Shown here piece after piece: positions 33,349-44,869 of a stretch of 64,000 nucleotides of DNA. Where the stretch lies: positions 22,876-86,875 of the forward strand of contig JABTTQ020003030.1 in assembly GCA_016081115.2 (NCBI GenBank). The letters are read 5' to 3'. Made by a program: the position numbers and the translations under genes. The first letter of the stretch is position 1. Each line of letters opens with the position of its first letter. A model generated the notes under the pieces. The model saw only the letters and a program-made list of their open reading frames with translations, did no database searches and had not been told where the DNA came from. The DNA comes from Rehmannia glutinosa. Lineage: Eukaryota > Streptophyta > Magnoliopsida > Lamiales > Orobanchaceae.

Positions 33349-34472
33349 TCACACATAAAATTTCTTTAGATGACATACATTCCATGGCCTAGGAATCTTA
33401 GTACCTTTCATATCTTCCAATTCATAAGCTCCCTTAGCAATTACTTTAGTGACCTTGTAAGGCCCTTCCCAGTTCGCCTCAAGCTTTCCCACCGGTTTCA
33501 GAGCATCTGCTTGCCTTAAAACCAGGTCTCCTACCTTGAAGCTCCTCTTCCTTACTCTCCTGCCGTACGTGGCTTTTAACAAACTTTTGCTAGCTTCCAT
33601 CTTCAAATAAGCTTGCTCTCTCCTCTCTTCCACTTGGTCTAATGCCTCCCTCAATAGCTCGTATTGAGTTCTTCCTCAAAGTTCGACGCGGTGGCTTTCC
33701 ATACCGATCTCTACCGGTATGACGGCTTGATTCCATATACCAGATCGAAATGGGGTTTCTCCCGTTGCCTCCTTGGGAGTAGTGCGATGGGACCATAACA
33801 CCGAGTGCGGCTCGTCCACCCATCCTCCTCCATTTCGTTCGGCCTTGCCTTGATTCCTTTGACGATAGATCGATTCGTGACCTCTACTTGACCATTTGCT
33901 TGAGGGTGGGCTACGGAGGTGAAGTCTTTGCCGACTTTCATCTCTGCTAACCATTTTTCGATCTTCCACAGGAAATCGAGTTCCGTTGTCCGATATCAGG
34001 TCTCTCGGCCACCCATACCTGCTAACCAAATTTTTCCAAATGAAACTTTTAATTTGTGACTCGGATATCCTGGCCACGGGTTCTGCTTCTACCCATTTGC
34101 TAAAGTAATCCACCGCTACTATTAAGAATTTTCTCTGTCCCGTTGCTCTAGGGAAAGGTCCTACGATGTCTATCCCCCACTTTGCGAAAGGACATGGTGA
34201 GCTCATAACCCCCAATAGTTCTGCTGGTTGATGTATCAGTGAACCGTGTCTCTGGCAACTATCACACTTCCTTACCATTTCCTCGGCAGCCTTCTTCCAT
34301 TTGGGCCAAAAATACCCAGCTCGGACCACCTTTTTGGCTAAGGCTCTTCCCCCGATATGAGCTCCATAGGCACCCTCATGTATCTCTCTCAACACATAGT
34401 TACCTTCCTCTTCAGATAAGCATCTCAGATAGGGTGAAGAGAAAGCCTTTTTATACAATGACCCTCCATTAG
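33349..34472 (-). pseudogene. Integrase of the Tat element
   Basis: The main frame (34458-33676) has the zinc-binding region (HEGAYGAHIGGRAL ... CDSCQRHG), then the core: WGIDIVGPFP with the first catalytic Asp, and LISDNGTRF with the second. A frameshift moves the third-acidic region (SVAHPQANGQVEVTNRSI) into the frame 33941-33711. The C-terminal part (33654-33349) holds FKVGDLVLRQ and a GPYKVTKVIAKGAYEL motif and ends NVCHLKKFYV. Integrase inserts the element's DNA into the chromosome; at least two frameshifts disable this copy. Confidence 0.85.
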
Positions 34473-34848
34473 CCGAAATCGCATGACTCTTGCTTTTAAC
34501 CGATCCGCCTTCCTCTTATCTTACGGTAGGTCGTTCGTGCTTTAAGTACTTATGGAGATCAACTCTCCAATCATCCCCCTCTCCTATTTCTGTGACCTCG
34601 GCTCCGATGCTGGGTAGGCTATCTCTCAGAACCGTTATATTTCGTGACTCACTTTCCTGAGCCGAGCTAGCCACTTTCGACAGATGATCCGCCTTGGTGT
34701 TCTCTCCTCTTGGTACTTGCTTGACAATTCAAATTTGTCGAACTTTTTTACCAACTCGCCACCACTCCTACATACCTCCTCATTCTATCTTCTTTGATAT
34801 CGAAGTTTCCCCGACACGATTAGTTACCAAAGATCGAATCGGAGTATG

Positions 34849-35481
34849 CTATTCTGACCACGACGACTCCCGGATCAATGCCATTTTGAGTCCTCTTACC
34901 AAAGCTTCATACTCGGCCTCGTTATTCGATGCTTTGAATCCGAACTTAATCGCGAACTCCAGATCTTCCCCAGATGGATTGGTTAGGACAATCCCCGCAC
35001 CGCTTCCCCCAACTGAGGCAGAACCGTCCACGTGCAATAACCAGACCTGTACTGAGGAGCTAGGTTCCGAGGCCATTTCTTGCAAAAAATCCGCCAGAGC
35101 TTGTGCTTTGATGGCCACTCTAGGCCTATATTCCAAGTCGAATTCCCCCACTTCTACGGCCCACTTTATCATCCAACCTGACACTTCTGGTTTCCCCATG
35201 ATGTGCCCTAACGGCATATTAGTAAGCACCACCACTTTGTGAGACAAGAAATATGGCCTTAATTTTCGAGTTGCCGTTACCAAAACCAACCCTCCTTTTT
35301 CTATTTCTGAATATCTTGTTTCCGCCCCTTGCAAGACCTTACTAACATAATAAATCGGCATTTGCTTATTTCCCTCTGACCTTAATAAAACAGAGCTGAC
35401 TGCCCCCATTCCTATGGAAAGATATAGATACAATTCTCGCCTCCGCTTGGTTTGGTAAGCGGCGGAAGTGCCATTAAACAC
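34849..35481 (-). pseudogene. RNase H region of the Tat element, two RNase H-like domains
   Basis: The open frame of 210 codons starts in the RT-connected RNase H (LYLSIGMGAVSSVLLR ... YSEIEKGGLVLVTATRKLRPYF) and runs into a second RNase H with LHVDGSASVGGSGAGIVL and SNNEAEYEALVRGL. A second, archaeal-type RNase H after the first is a hallmark of the Tat lineage. These domains remove RNA from RNA-DNA hybrids in reverse transcription. The frame is broken at both edges. Confidence 0.8.
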
Positions 35482-36469
35482 GCTTTCAATTCCTAAAAGC
35501 TTGTTCGCACTCCGGTGTCCATTCGCAGATTTTGGCCTTTCTTAACACCTTGAAGAAGGGAGACTCGCTCCGCCGACCTAGAGATGAAACGGCTCATCAA
35601 AGCCGCTTTATACGCCCGTGGTTTGTTGTACCTTGCCGACGTTCGTGGGTGATTCCATTTCTACTACAATCCTTACTTTCTCGGGATTTACTTGATGCCC
35701 TTCTCCGTAACCATGAAACCAAGGAACTTTCGGACTGACACCAAACGAGCACTTAATCGGGTTTAACTTCATTCCAAACTTCCTTAATGCTACGAACGTT
35801 TCTCCAGATCTGTTTGTATGGTCCTTTTCCTTCCTACTTTTTACCAACATATCGTCAACGTAGACCTCCATGTTACGGCCCAATCGGCTTTTGAATACTC
35901 TATCCATCAACCTCTCGATAAGTAGCCCTGGCATTCTTTAGCCCGAATGGCATAACTACGTAACAATAAGTCCCGAGGAAGTGACGAAGCTCACCTTTTC
36001 TCGGTCTTCCTCCGCTAACTGACCGATGGTAGCCTTGGTATGCATCCATCATGCTCAACGAGTTCATACCCGCCGTGGAATCCACCAATTGATCAATCCG
36101 AGGTAATGGGTAATGATCTTTGGGACAAGCCTTATTGAGGTCTCTCAAGTCGATACACATTCTAAACTTTTCACCTTTTGGAACAAAGACGCGTTAGAGA
36201 CCCATTCAGGGAATTGGATCTCCTTATATGTCCGACTTGTAACAATTTCTCCACTTCTTCTTGAATGATCGATCTTTCTCATACCCAAATGGCCTCTTTC
36301 TTCGTTTGTGAGTCTCACTAAAGAGTCCACGTTTAAATGGTGCTCCACTGTGCAGGGTCGACCCCTTGTAGGTCTCTTGAGGACCAGGCAAAGACATCTC
36401 TGTTCTCTCTCGGAAGTCCACGATTCCTTGATTAGCTCGAGATCCTAGTTTAGTTCCTATCTTAACCAC
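35482..36469 (-). pseudogene. Reverse transcriptase of the Tat element
   Basis: Split over four frames. CIDLRDLNKACPKDHYPLP (about 36160-36104) and DAYQGYHR mark the fingers and palm; MPFGLKNARATY follows; the catalytic motif YVDDMLVKS lies near 35862-35836; then MKLNPIKCSFGV and a MGY-like part (35820-35700). The upstream frames (36145-36469) are the spacer before RT. Frameshifts near 36150, 35930 and 35610 abolish the protein. Confidence 0.85.
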
Positions 36470-37206
36470 TTTTGACGGATCTCCGGGGTTAGCTCTATCG
36501 TCATCGCCTCTTCCTCGGGCACGACTTTGGCAGTCCGGATCTTTTTCTTTTCTTTTTTTCCTATTTTAATGGGGTTGGTTTCCTTGTCCATTTCCACCAC
36601 CTTTCTTTTGGATTTCCTCTGCTCTCCCTTCCTAACTGCCTCAACGTAACATTTTCTTGCCACCTGTGCATTTCCACATACTTCACCTATCCCATCCCCT
36701 ACCACGAACTTAAGTTTCATGTGGAATGTAGATACAATAGCTTGAAAAGAGTTAAGGGCAGGTCTACCAATTATAACATTGTAGGTGGAGTAAGAGTCCA
36801 CAACAAGAAAAGTTACCATCCGTGTTTTTTGCATGGGGAGATCTCCTAGAGACATAGGCAAGGTAACCTGTCCGAGCGGCTCCACCATTCCTCCTCCAAA
36901 ACCGAATAGGGCGGTCTCTACCGGCTTGATCTCCATTTCCAGCTCCATCCTTAGGTAGGCTTCATGAAATAGTACATTGACTGAGCTTCCGGTATCCACC
37001 ATAGCCCTGGCTACCTCGTAATTTGCTATGGTTGTTGTAATTACCATAGCGTCGTTATGCGCGACAGACACCTGTTCATCTTTCGGCCCGAAGAATATCT
37101 CCGGGCATTCCCTCTTTCCCCCAATACTGAGCACCTCTCCCGAACTTCTGGCGTATGCCTTCCGCGCTCGATTTGAATCTCCATCAGTCGGTCCTCCTAC
37201 GATCAT
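36457..37206 (-). pseudogene. Aspartic protease region of the Tat element
   Basis: An uninterrupted 249-codon frame. It begins MIVGGPTDGDSNRARKAYAR, contains the active-site triad DTGSSVNVLF (about residue 91), the flap-like VTLPMSLGD and IIGRPALNSFQAIVST, and ends in a Lys/Glu-rich linker. The protease would cleave the gag-pol polyprotein. It is the best preserved part of the element but is cut off from intact gag and RT. Confidence 0.88.
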
Positions 37207-37321
37207 ATGAATAGTTCCTCCGGGAGGAGCCGGCTTGGCGAGGAATGGCCATGTTTGCCTCGGCAGATTGTCTCGTCTATCGGACTTCTATCTGCCCCTC
37301 GGTCGTAGCTCGTGCTCTTGT

Positions 37322-38461
37322 TTAACCTTGATTCCGCAACCATCCTTTTCTCACCATGCGCTCGATCTCATTCCTTAAATGTCTGCATTCCTCGGTGGTG
37401 TGTCCATACTCATTATGAAAGTCACAAAAGAAATTAGACCGAGGTCTAACGGGAACAATTGAGTAGTTCCCCGGCCATTTCAGCTCCTTATGCCCTACTG
37501 TTGCCATTAACACCTGTGCACGGGGGGCGATCAAAGGCGTGTATTTTGTTAGGTCGGGCGCCCGATTTAACAGTCCAGGTCTTCCTTCCGGCTCACGAAA
37601 CCGCTTATGTCCTACCGATGGCACCTCTACCCTGTCCTTCCTCTTCTCCCTACTTTCGTCCTTCTTTCCTTTCTGGGCTTCCTCCAAGTTCACATACTTT
37701 TCAGCCCTGGCCAATAGGTCGTCGAAACTTTTAGCGGGTCGCTTAGCTATTGACTTGAAGAAATCACTTTCCTGACAAAAAGGCTGAGCTGAACTCATCA
37801 AAAGAACCAATGGTATCGTTAGGGAGTTGACTAAACCATTGCTGAGCTGATTTAGCCAGGGTGGTCAGAAAGACCCGACATTTCACTCCATCCGTGTATC
37901 GGTGCGGCAAAGGTGAATTCTCGAACCGACACAAATGCTCCCATGGATCCGTGGTTCCGTCGTAGTCATAACTCGGTGCCCACAAATTAACGGGGAGATC
38001 GTCGCCATGACCACTTCCTTGAACGGATTCTCTCTTTACCACCTCTTGCCCCGACATTCCCCTCTTCATCTCCTCACTCTCAGCTGTAACTTTTCGGCTC
38101 CGACAATGGTTCCTCCCTCGGTGCTGCCCTATCCTCCGCTCGACCCGCTTCCCTTACAGCAGCAGCCTCCTTTATGGCCCATAAGGTATTGACCGCGCTT
38201 TGAACTATGGATGACAACTGGTCCCCGATTTACGGATCGACTCGCGAACAGGGCCTCCAAGTTAGCCACTGGTATCCTCATTGTAACAGGAGTGGGAGGC
38301 ACCCCTGATATTGTCACTCCATCCCCACCGCCAGATGGGGTCGCCTCTACTCCCGGTACGGTGACTCCATCTCCGCCGAGCGGGGTTACCCCCACCCCAT
38401 CGGAAGATCCTCCTGCACCGACCACCTCCTTGCCTTTCGAAACCAAACCTGACATTCTCAC
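37322..38461 (-). pseudogene. Gag of the Tat element
   Basis: Three overlapping frames. 38461-38129 is a Gly/Pro/Thr-rich N-terminus with VNRGPVVIHS. 38069-37764 holds the retrotransposon gag core (LPVNLWAPSYDYDGTTDPWEH, AQQWFSQLP, FDEFSSAFL). 37810-37322 holds the C-terminal part (FDDLLARAEKYVNLEE) with a zinc-knuckle-like CDFHNEYGHTTEEC. Gag forms the virus-like particle. The frames are not joined, so the gene is broken at least twice. Confidence 0.85.
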
Positions 38462-38477
38462 GTCTTATACTCAATTT

Positions 38478-38493
38478 CCCACTGACGGCGCCA
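38478..38493 (-). promoter_or_regulatory. Primer-binding site
   Basis: On the minus strand TGGCGCCGTCAGTGGG starts one base after the 5' LTR end. TGGCGCCGT matches the 3' end of plant tRNA-Asp over its first nine bases, the start used by many plant gypsy elements. Confidence 0.75.
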
Positions 38494-38494
38494 C

Positions 38495-39721
38495 TGGAAA
38501 AGGCCTCTAATGGCGAGATCTTCTCAAGAATCCAACCCGATCTTGACTAGCTTTGCAAAAGACTAACCGGAGAGAACTCGGCGTGAGCACTCCGACGATC
38601 AAGTTAGTGAAAGGGAAGAAGAATAAAGACAAGTGTATAAAATATAAAAGCTGAATAATAAAAATGCCCATGCCTCCATTTCTCACCTTCCTCCTCCTTT
38701 TATACCCAAGCCCTTTGGTCCTTTGAGGTCCACGTGTCCAATCGGGATTGGGAGATGGATTAAGGCGGAAAATCGTCAGGTTGACAAAAAAACTAGTCAC
38801 ATCGGTCAGTCCCCGGGGGATAGTTCTTGCTGTCAGATCCACTTTCTAGGATATTAATTACTTGTCAGGTCTTTCTCTCGGAGCAGTTATTGCGCGCAGG
38901 TGTGACCTGACATTTAATAACTTCTTGTCAGGTCGCCCACCTTTTTAGTAACTTCCTGCCAGGTCGACCAAGGCTTTAGCCTTTTGTAGTCAAGTCAATC
39001 GTATCTACTAGTAACTATTAATCAGGTCGATCGTACTTTCTAGTTACTCTTTGTCAGTTCGGTCGTACCTTCTAGTTACTCTCTCAGTTCGGTCGTACCT
39101 TCTAGTTACTCTCTGTCAGTTCGGTCGTACCTTCCAGTTACTCTCTGTCAGTTCGGTCGTACCTTCTAGTTACTCTTTGTCGGCTCGTCCAAAGCTCTTA
39201 CAACTCTATCAGGTCATCCAAAGCTCTTGATGCTCCGTCAGCTCGTCCCAAGCTCTTAACAGTCTTATCATGAGCTTTTAATACTACGAGGTCGGCCAAA
39301 GCTCTTGATGCTCCATCAGCTCGTCCAAAGCTCTTATGATCTTATCGGGAGCTCTTAATACTACGAGGTCGGCCAAAGCTCTTGATGCCGTCGGCTCGTC
39401 CAAAGCTCTTTGATCTTATCGGGAGCTCTTAATACTACGAGGTCGGCCAAAGCTCTTAATGCTCGTCGGCTCGTCCAAAGCTCTTATGATCTTATCGGGA
39501 GCTCTAAATATCCAATCAGTCGGCAAGCTCTTATAATTCTATCGGATCGGCCGTACCATTTTGTTGTGCTATTGCTCTGTCATATACTCTTTGTTTAGGA
39601 TCGCTCCTTTTATATGTACTTAGATACACCGAATCAACTAGTCCCCCTACTCTCCTAGTTTGAGCGTAGGTCTAAACTTGGAGAGTAAGAAATTCCAGGT
39701 CTCCCTAAATGTACCGAATCA
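38495..39721 (-). repeat. 5' LTR of the Tat element (1227 bp)
   Basis: Starts TGGAAAAGGCC and ends CGAATCA on the plus strand, matching 28341-29670. Contains a minus-strand TATAAAAG (39607-39614), an AAAGCTCTT array (39180-39530) and one internal copy of the polypurine-like unit near its right edge. Confidence 0.92.
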
Positions 39722-39901
39722 AACAGAAAACATATTTATATACAAGCTAAGAGCTTGCCGAAAGAAAACTAGGTTTTTTGAGTAACTTCTTGGCGTGCAC
39801 TGGTGTGTGGCCAATTCACAACTTGTGTTGGACCATTTTATGTGTTAATAATGGGCCTAACATCATGTGATACGGCCCACCTTGGGCTGAGCATGGGGCT
39901 C

Positions 39902-40104
39902 GCTCTAATACCATATTAAATTCTTGGAGATCTGGTACAATCCCACGCATGAAGGTACTTAATATGGGAGGGGCCTAAGTTTACCAAGTGATGTTTCATC
40001 CTAAAAGCAATTGGTGATAGAAGGAGTAACTCACTTGGCGTATAAAGTGGACTATCATTCCTTAATTAATCAATGTAGGACAACTCACAAGTGACATCTC
40101 AACA
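39902..40104 (-). repeat. Short copia/TRIM-like LTR with primer-binding site
   Basis: On the minus strand TGTTGAGATGTCACTTGTGA (from 40104) runs about 190 bp to TTTAATA and is followed at once by TGGTATTAGAGC (39913-39902), one mismatch from the initiator-tRNA-Met primer site. The short LTR suggests a TRIM or small copia element; no partner LTR was found in the window. Its start matches 11936-12008. Confidence 0.55.
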
Positions 40105-40630
40105 TTATGTCTCTAGCCGAAAACCCCGAAGTCATTAATTTGTTGCTAGGCCACTCTTGTTTGTCGGATTCGGATTGTTGCGGCACCCGATTTCTATTTA
40201 CCTAGATCTGGAAGCAAATCCGTTTGATTTTGCAATTGCGGACACAGATTGGACTAAATGTGCAACAAATTAAATATTAGTATCATATTTTGCATGCTCC
40301 TAAATTAGTGGATGAAAGAGCTAACTCTGTATAACTTTCTTTGCTAACCAATCCTCTCTTTCTTTCTCCGATGGAAATTTATTTTCTCTTAATCGGTTAA
40401 TCCTCTCTTACCCTTCTTTTGGCATCATCAACCTCTCGGCTCTCTATTCCTAATGAGAGGGGTGGAGTATCCTTTAGCATTCACATTCTTGTAATTGTCA
40501 ACCTTAATATTGGAGCAGGCACTATATAACCTCTTCCTAATTCGGTCGAAAGGACTAGACTAGGATACTTGGACGTTGCGTACAAAGGGATTATTCTCCA
40601 ACAAAGAAAACCTTCTTTTGTTGTGTCTAA
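40105..40630. other. Gene-free interval
   Basis: Low-complexity and AT-rich sequence; no gene recognised. Confidence 0.45.
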
Positions 40631-40631
40631 C

Positions 40632-41213
40632 ACAGGCCGGACTTGACCCCAAGCCCAACAAACCCTAGCTTAGGGCCCCAAATTTTTGGAGGCCTATTTT
40701 TTTAACTCTTTAGTTTTGCATATTACTTTGGGCCTAATTTTTTTTTTTCCAACTACAAACCAAATATGAGAATACATGATTTGCAATGGTGAGTTGCACT
40801 TAGTTATAAACGAGATCTTATTTATTGTATAAAACATATGAATATGAATAATATGATATGCCCTTTTTTTTTAACAAGAATATGTTATGATTTTCTGATT
40901 TTTGGTTTAATGAAATATTATTGACTTATCGGCGTATTAATTTTCACTTGATTGTACTAATATATTAAAATTAGTTTGTTCGTTGATACACTATTATTGC
41001 CTTTCCGACATATTATTTTTAATAATTAACATGTTGTCTTACTAAAGTAATTATTTCATTTGGTTATTATTATAATTAGTGTTATAATTGATTTCTCAGC
41101 CCTTGATTTAGAGTAATATTTTATTAAGCTAAAAAATTCCGATCACTATAAGGGCCTATTTTAAAAATCTTGTTTAGGGCCTTGAGAAACACATGTTCGG
41201 CCAGGTCCAATCT
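40632..41213. repeat. Possible MITE with GGCC-rich ends
   Basis: The left end contains GGCCGGACTTGACC ... TTAGGGCCCC; the right end, reversed, reads GGACCTGGCCGAAC ... AAGGCCCTAAACAAG. The two are loosely inverted around an AT-rich core. No TSD resolved. Confidence 0.35.
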
Positions 41214-42462
41214 TCCAACTCATCTAATCCTCTCGTTATCTTATTTTTCCTTAGTTTACTGAACCTCTCTATGGAATTGTTGTAAAATTGATTTCTCATT
41301 TTTCTTGCGCTTAAGAGAGTTTGGAGGTCTTCATCTTTTTTCGGTTATTCCAACCGTGAAACTGCTTTCTATATTTCATTAATAAATATTTTCTCTTGAA
41401 TTCTTAATGATTTAAGGAAGCATATGGTTGTTTCCTCAACAATCTATGGTCCTCCTAACTGTATATTTTACCCTCCAATATGTGAAATTGTATAGAATCC
41501 CCAAAATTCCAATTCATTTCTTTCGTTTTCCCCCATTTTGTAAACATATTTGAATTTTCAATATTTTTTGTTTAGTTATTTTATGTAATTTTATCTATTT
41601 TAATAATTTTATGTAATTTTATGTTTCAGTATTTTATAATGTAATTTTATGTAAGACTTATAATTTTGTGTGTATTATTTTAAATCTCACACTATTATTC
41701 AAACTACATATCATATTATTTAAAAAATTATAACATATAATTGTATTCTTTTCTGTTAATTTAACTGTAATACAAAATTAATTACAATATTTAAAATAAA
41801 GAAAAACATGTTTAAGAAAAAACCAAAAAAAAAAAAAAAAAAAACGTATTGCGAAAATTGTGCAACACCATAGAAAATGTAGCATAGCGCAAATATGTGG
41901 CACACTACTAGAGAACAATTATCGCATTGGGTGCTAGTTTGCAGTCGTGCTGGAGTTGGTCTTACTATTACAAATAATATCGATTCAAATATAATGCTCT
42001 CGCAAATGTAGATATATAAAAAAAATATTGTAGGACATATGACATGTTAACATCCTTGAGTTGTTTGGATAATTTGACGTCTAATATGGAGTAACTGAAA
42101 GATAGAAGGGTGAGAATTGTGGCCAATAATTTTAAAGTTATACACGTCTAAACAAATTCCAACTCATAAACGTACACTAGCTTGTCGGACATTCATATCA
42201 TGGAATCCAACACAAATTACTTGAAACTAAAAACAACAGAGCATGTCCTAAGCACTTGTAAATACACCAATGAAACGTCAAAACATATCCACGAGATGTA
42301 GAATTGGAGTACTTAATTGATTTCAAGATATACAACATCAACAAACCATTTCGTACAAAGTAAAACAGAAAAACCATCCTAAATGACAAAATAGTAGGTT
42401 TAATATGTTTAATACAAAATAATTCAAATTTTCCAACAACTCCTAGGAATCACCACACAATT
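41214..42462. other. Gene-free AT-rich interval
   Basis: Contains an A-run (41826-41843). Nothing recognised as gene or RNA. Confidence 0.45.
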
Positions 42463-42624
42463 TCATCCTTGCAAAATCACCTTTGCATCTTGTGGCAAGC
42501 GGAAGAACAATTTCAAATCTTTAGTAATTTTCACAAGCATTGGGATGAACAATTTCTCTTGCAAATTCAACCCTTCTATGGTGCCGAAAACCTTAAACAT
42601 CTCCTTCCGAGCAAATAATATCAT
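42463..42624 (-). pseudogene. Small coding-like remnant, 53 residues
   Basis: Minus-strand frame MILFARKEMFKVFGTIEG to DAKVILQG and stop. The alternation of Leu/Ile with charged residues and an FFRLPQ motif looks like a genuine helical domain; similar short helical tails follow Myb/SANT-like domains in plant proteins related to PIF/Harbinger partners. That assignment is a guess. No upstream exon was recognised. Confidence 0.25.
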
Positions 42625-43481
42625 GCTCATAGCCAATTAGTAATAGTCTACATCATTCTAATCTTGGTAACAATCTACATCGTTTTTTGCTATCAAATAA
42701 TTCAAAGTGCTACTTATTCAGGGTTTCTATCAACCACAATATATCTAATTTGTCGATTGTATAACTTTCTTTTACTTCGGGATCTCTTGTGTAATTTGTC
42801 AACTACAACACTCATTACAAAATTACTTTCAAAAAATATTCCTCAATTACTAGGAAGACTTCAGCACTTCTGGTGGAAACTTTTAACATGATTTTAGATA
42901 GAGTATTGCAAATTATACCAACAAAAATAACAGTTGAAATTATTCCACTATAATACAATAATGAGATCTATGAACTATCATAATACTAACTTGTCAACAG
43001 CAAAATTAAAAATTAAACAAATATACATTTCAACACATATTACAACTGAAACTCTTCAATCATGTAAAGAAAATGCGCTTCTACCCACACACCACTATAA
43101 AATATTTCAATACCCTGGCATAACTTGTAGAGATTGTAGAATCACAAACAATAACTTTCAACACCAAGATTAAGGGTTGTATATCTAACATGTTTAACAT
43201 GCAATATCTATAACTGGGAAGGATACAATACCTCTACATTTTAGATTTTCGTCTTTAATAAAAATAGAAAAATGATCATAACCTAAACAAGGTAATCTTT
43301 TGCTTTGCTAACATATGAGCACATATTAAATAGGTGTAGTGGTCAGGCTGACCTCATAAAATGTTTATGTTAAAGGCCCAAAGTCATGGTTAATGTAGAA
43401 AGAACAACCAAACATAACTACTATTTAAAGAAAAACAATTGGTAATCAGAAAAACTTGCTTTTAGAAACTCTAGATCACAA
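42625..43481. other. Gene-free interval
   Basis: AT-rich, no gene recognised. A GGTGTAGTGGTCAGG pol III A-box-like motif lies at about 43334. Confidence 0.4.
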
Positions 43482-43979
43482 TGTTGGAATAATCTTTAGT
43501 GAATTACATCACTTTAATCCAGGAGCGTTCATATCAAATTATCAAGAATCAAAACTAGATCGCGGAAGCGTACCTGATTCCATAGCAGTTGAATCTTCAG
43601 TGAATCCTGAGATTAGCCTTCTTGGGATTTGGCCTTCTAAATCTACACGTCTCGAAGCTTTTCAGAGAACCCTTTAGTTTTCTCTGTAGGTTTCTTTCTG
43701 ACGATGGAATAGCAGAATAGAATGTTGTAGACATGTGACCTAGGGACCATAACTCTTATATAATTGTGTTATATTAAGTATCTTATTTTAGCCCATCATT
43801 AAAATAGAAATAACCTATTAAGTCTTTATGCATCAAAGGCCCACACCCTATTAGATACATTAAAGCCCAATTCCTTAAACCTTATTTGATCACTTATAAA
43901 ATGGGCTTAACCGTAATTGACAGTCCCCAATACATAATTATTTCACATATAAGCCCAACGTTGGATTAATGATCCAACA
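43482..43979 (-). repeat. 3' LTR of the copia element (498 bp)
   Basis: TGTTGGAATAATC ... GATCCAACA on the plus strand; TGTTGG/CCAACA are inverted ends. On the minus strand it is preceded by the purine-rich tract AAGTGGGAGAT (43980-43990), a standard copia polypurine tract. A TATATAAG promoter motif (minus strand) is at 43754-43761. The five bases to the left (CACAA) would be the TSD, but the other side is not available. Confidence 0.8.
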
Positions 43980-44869
43980 ATCTCCCACTTGGGCTATATG
44001 TGTAACCTTATAAATATGTATTGTAAAAATAACCATATGAGCTCAACTTTACTGTCATAACCAAATGTATTTGTAACCAATCCGGTCCATTAATCATACT
44101 AACATAGGATCAAAGCGGCCTTCGTTACATTTATTGTAACTTGACCCATCACAGTCACGTATCCCAATCTGATTAAAGACATGGATCATGATGTGGATGT
44201 GTAGCATTGAAATTTCATGCAATGTGATCTTAACATGTCTATTTTCAATGGTCCACCTTGTCTTAGTGAGATCAAAATATATGCGAGAATCAAAGTGTGA
44301 ATATCTTTGAAACTTTATCTCTGTGATTAAAACCTTAATATATTCTTAAAACTAAGAAGTATTTGAAAATGTGTCTACATTAAAAGAAAATTATAATTAC
44401 AAACTCCCACTAGAATCGAATATCCTTAAAATCGTATATCTTGAATCGAGTTGACACCCATATGAACAACAAGTTCATAAAACCTTTGGATGGCAATCAC
44501 TTAGTAAATGGATCCGCAATTATGGAGTTTGTACCAATATGTTCTATAGACACTGTCCACTTTGACTTATTTCTTTATCAATCAAGAACTTGACCTCTTT
44601 ATGTTAGTCTTCGTCGAGTTCTGTTGTTTGGAATATAGTGTTCTTTGACTCAATGTCACAAACTTAGTGGTATTTTAATACCGTCACATCTGTGACCACA
44701 TGATAAACTTTTGCAACTATAATCTATAATTTGGATGTCCCATAACACGCTATGAATTTTGCTACCATGATAAAAGAGTCTATATAGTAGACTGTTTAGA
44801 ACTCTTCCATAACTAGCAAAAATCCATAGGCCAACTTAGATATCGTGTTATCTTAACATCGATAAAATC

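Larger units (their letters stand above)
28341..39721 (-). mobile_element. Ty3/gypsy LTR retrotransposon, Tat lineage
   Basis: An 11.4-kb element in minus orientation with two LTRs, TG...CA ends and a perfect 5-bp target duplication AACAG (28336-28340, 39722-39726). Sense order: 5' LTR, primer-binding site, gag, protease, RT, RNase H, a second RNase H-like domain, integrase, a tandem-repeat block, an antisense extra ORF, polypurine tract, 3' LTR. The double RNase H and the antisense ORF point to the Tat/Grande/Retand group. All coding parts are broken by frameshifts, so it cannot move on its own. Confidence 0.93.

Noticed and set aside
37459..37775. Plus-strand frames opposite gag
   Set aside because: Antisense shadows of the gag coding region; no start context or domain.
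39410..39598. Plus-strand frame in the 5' LTR
   Set aside because: Reading of LTR repeats, not shared as a frame with the other LTR.
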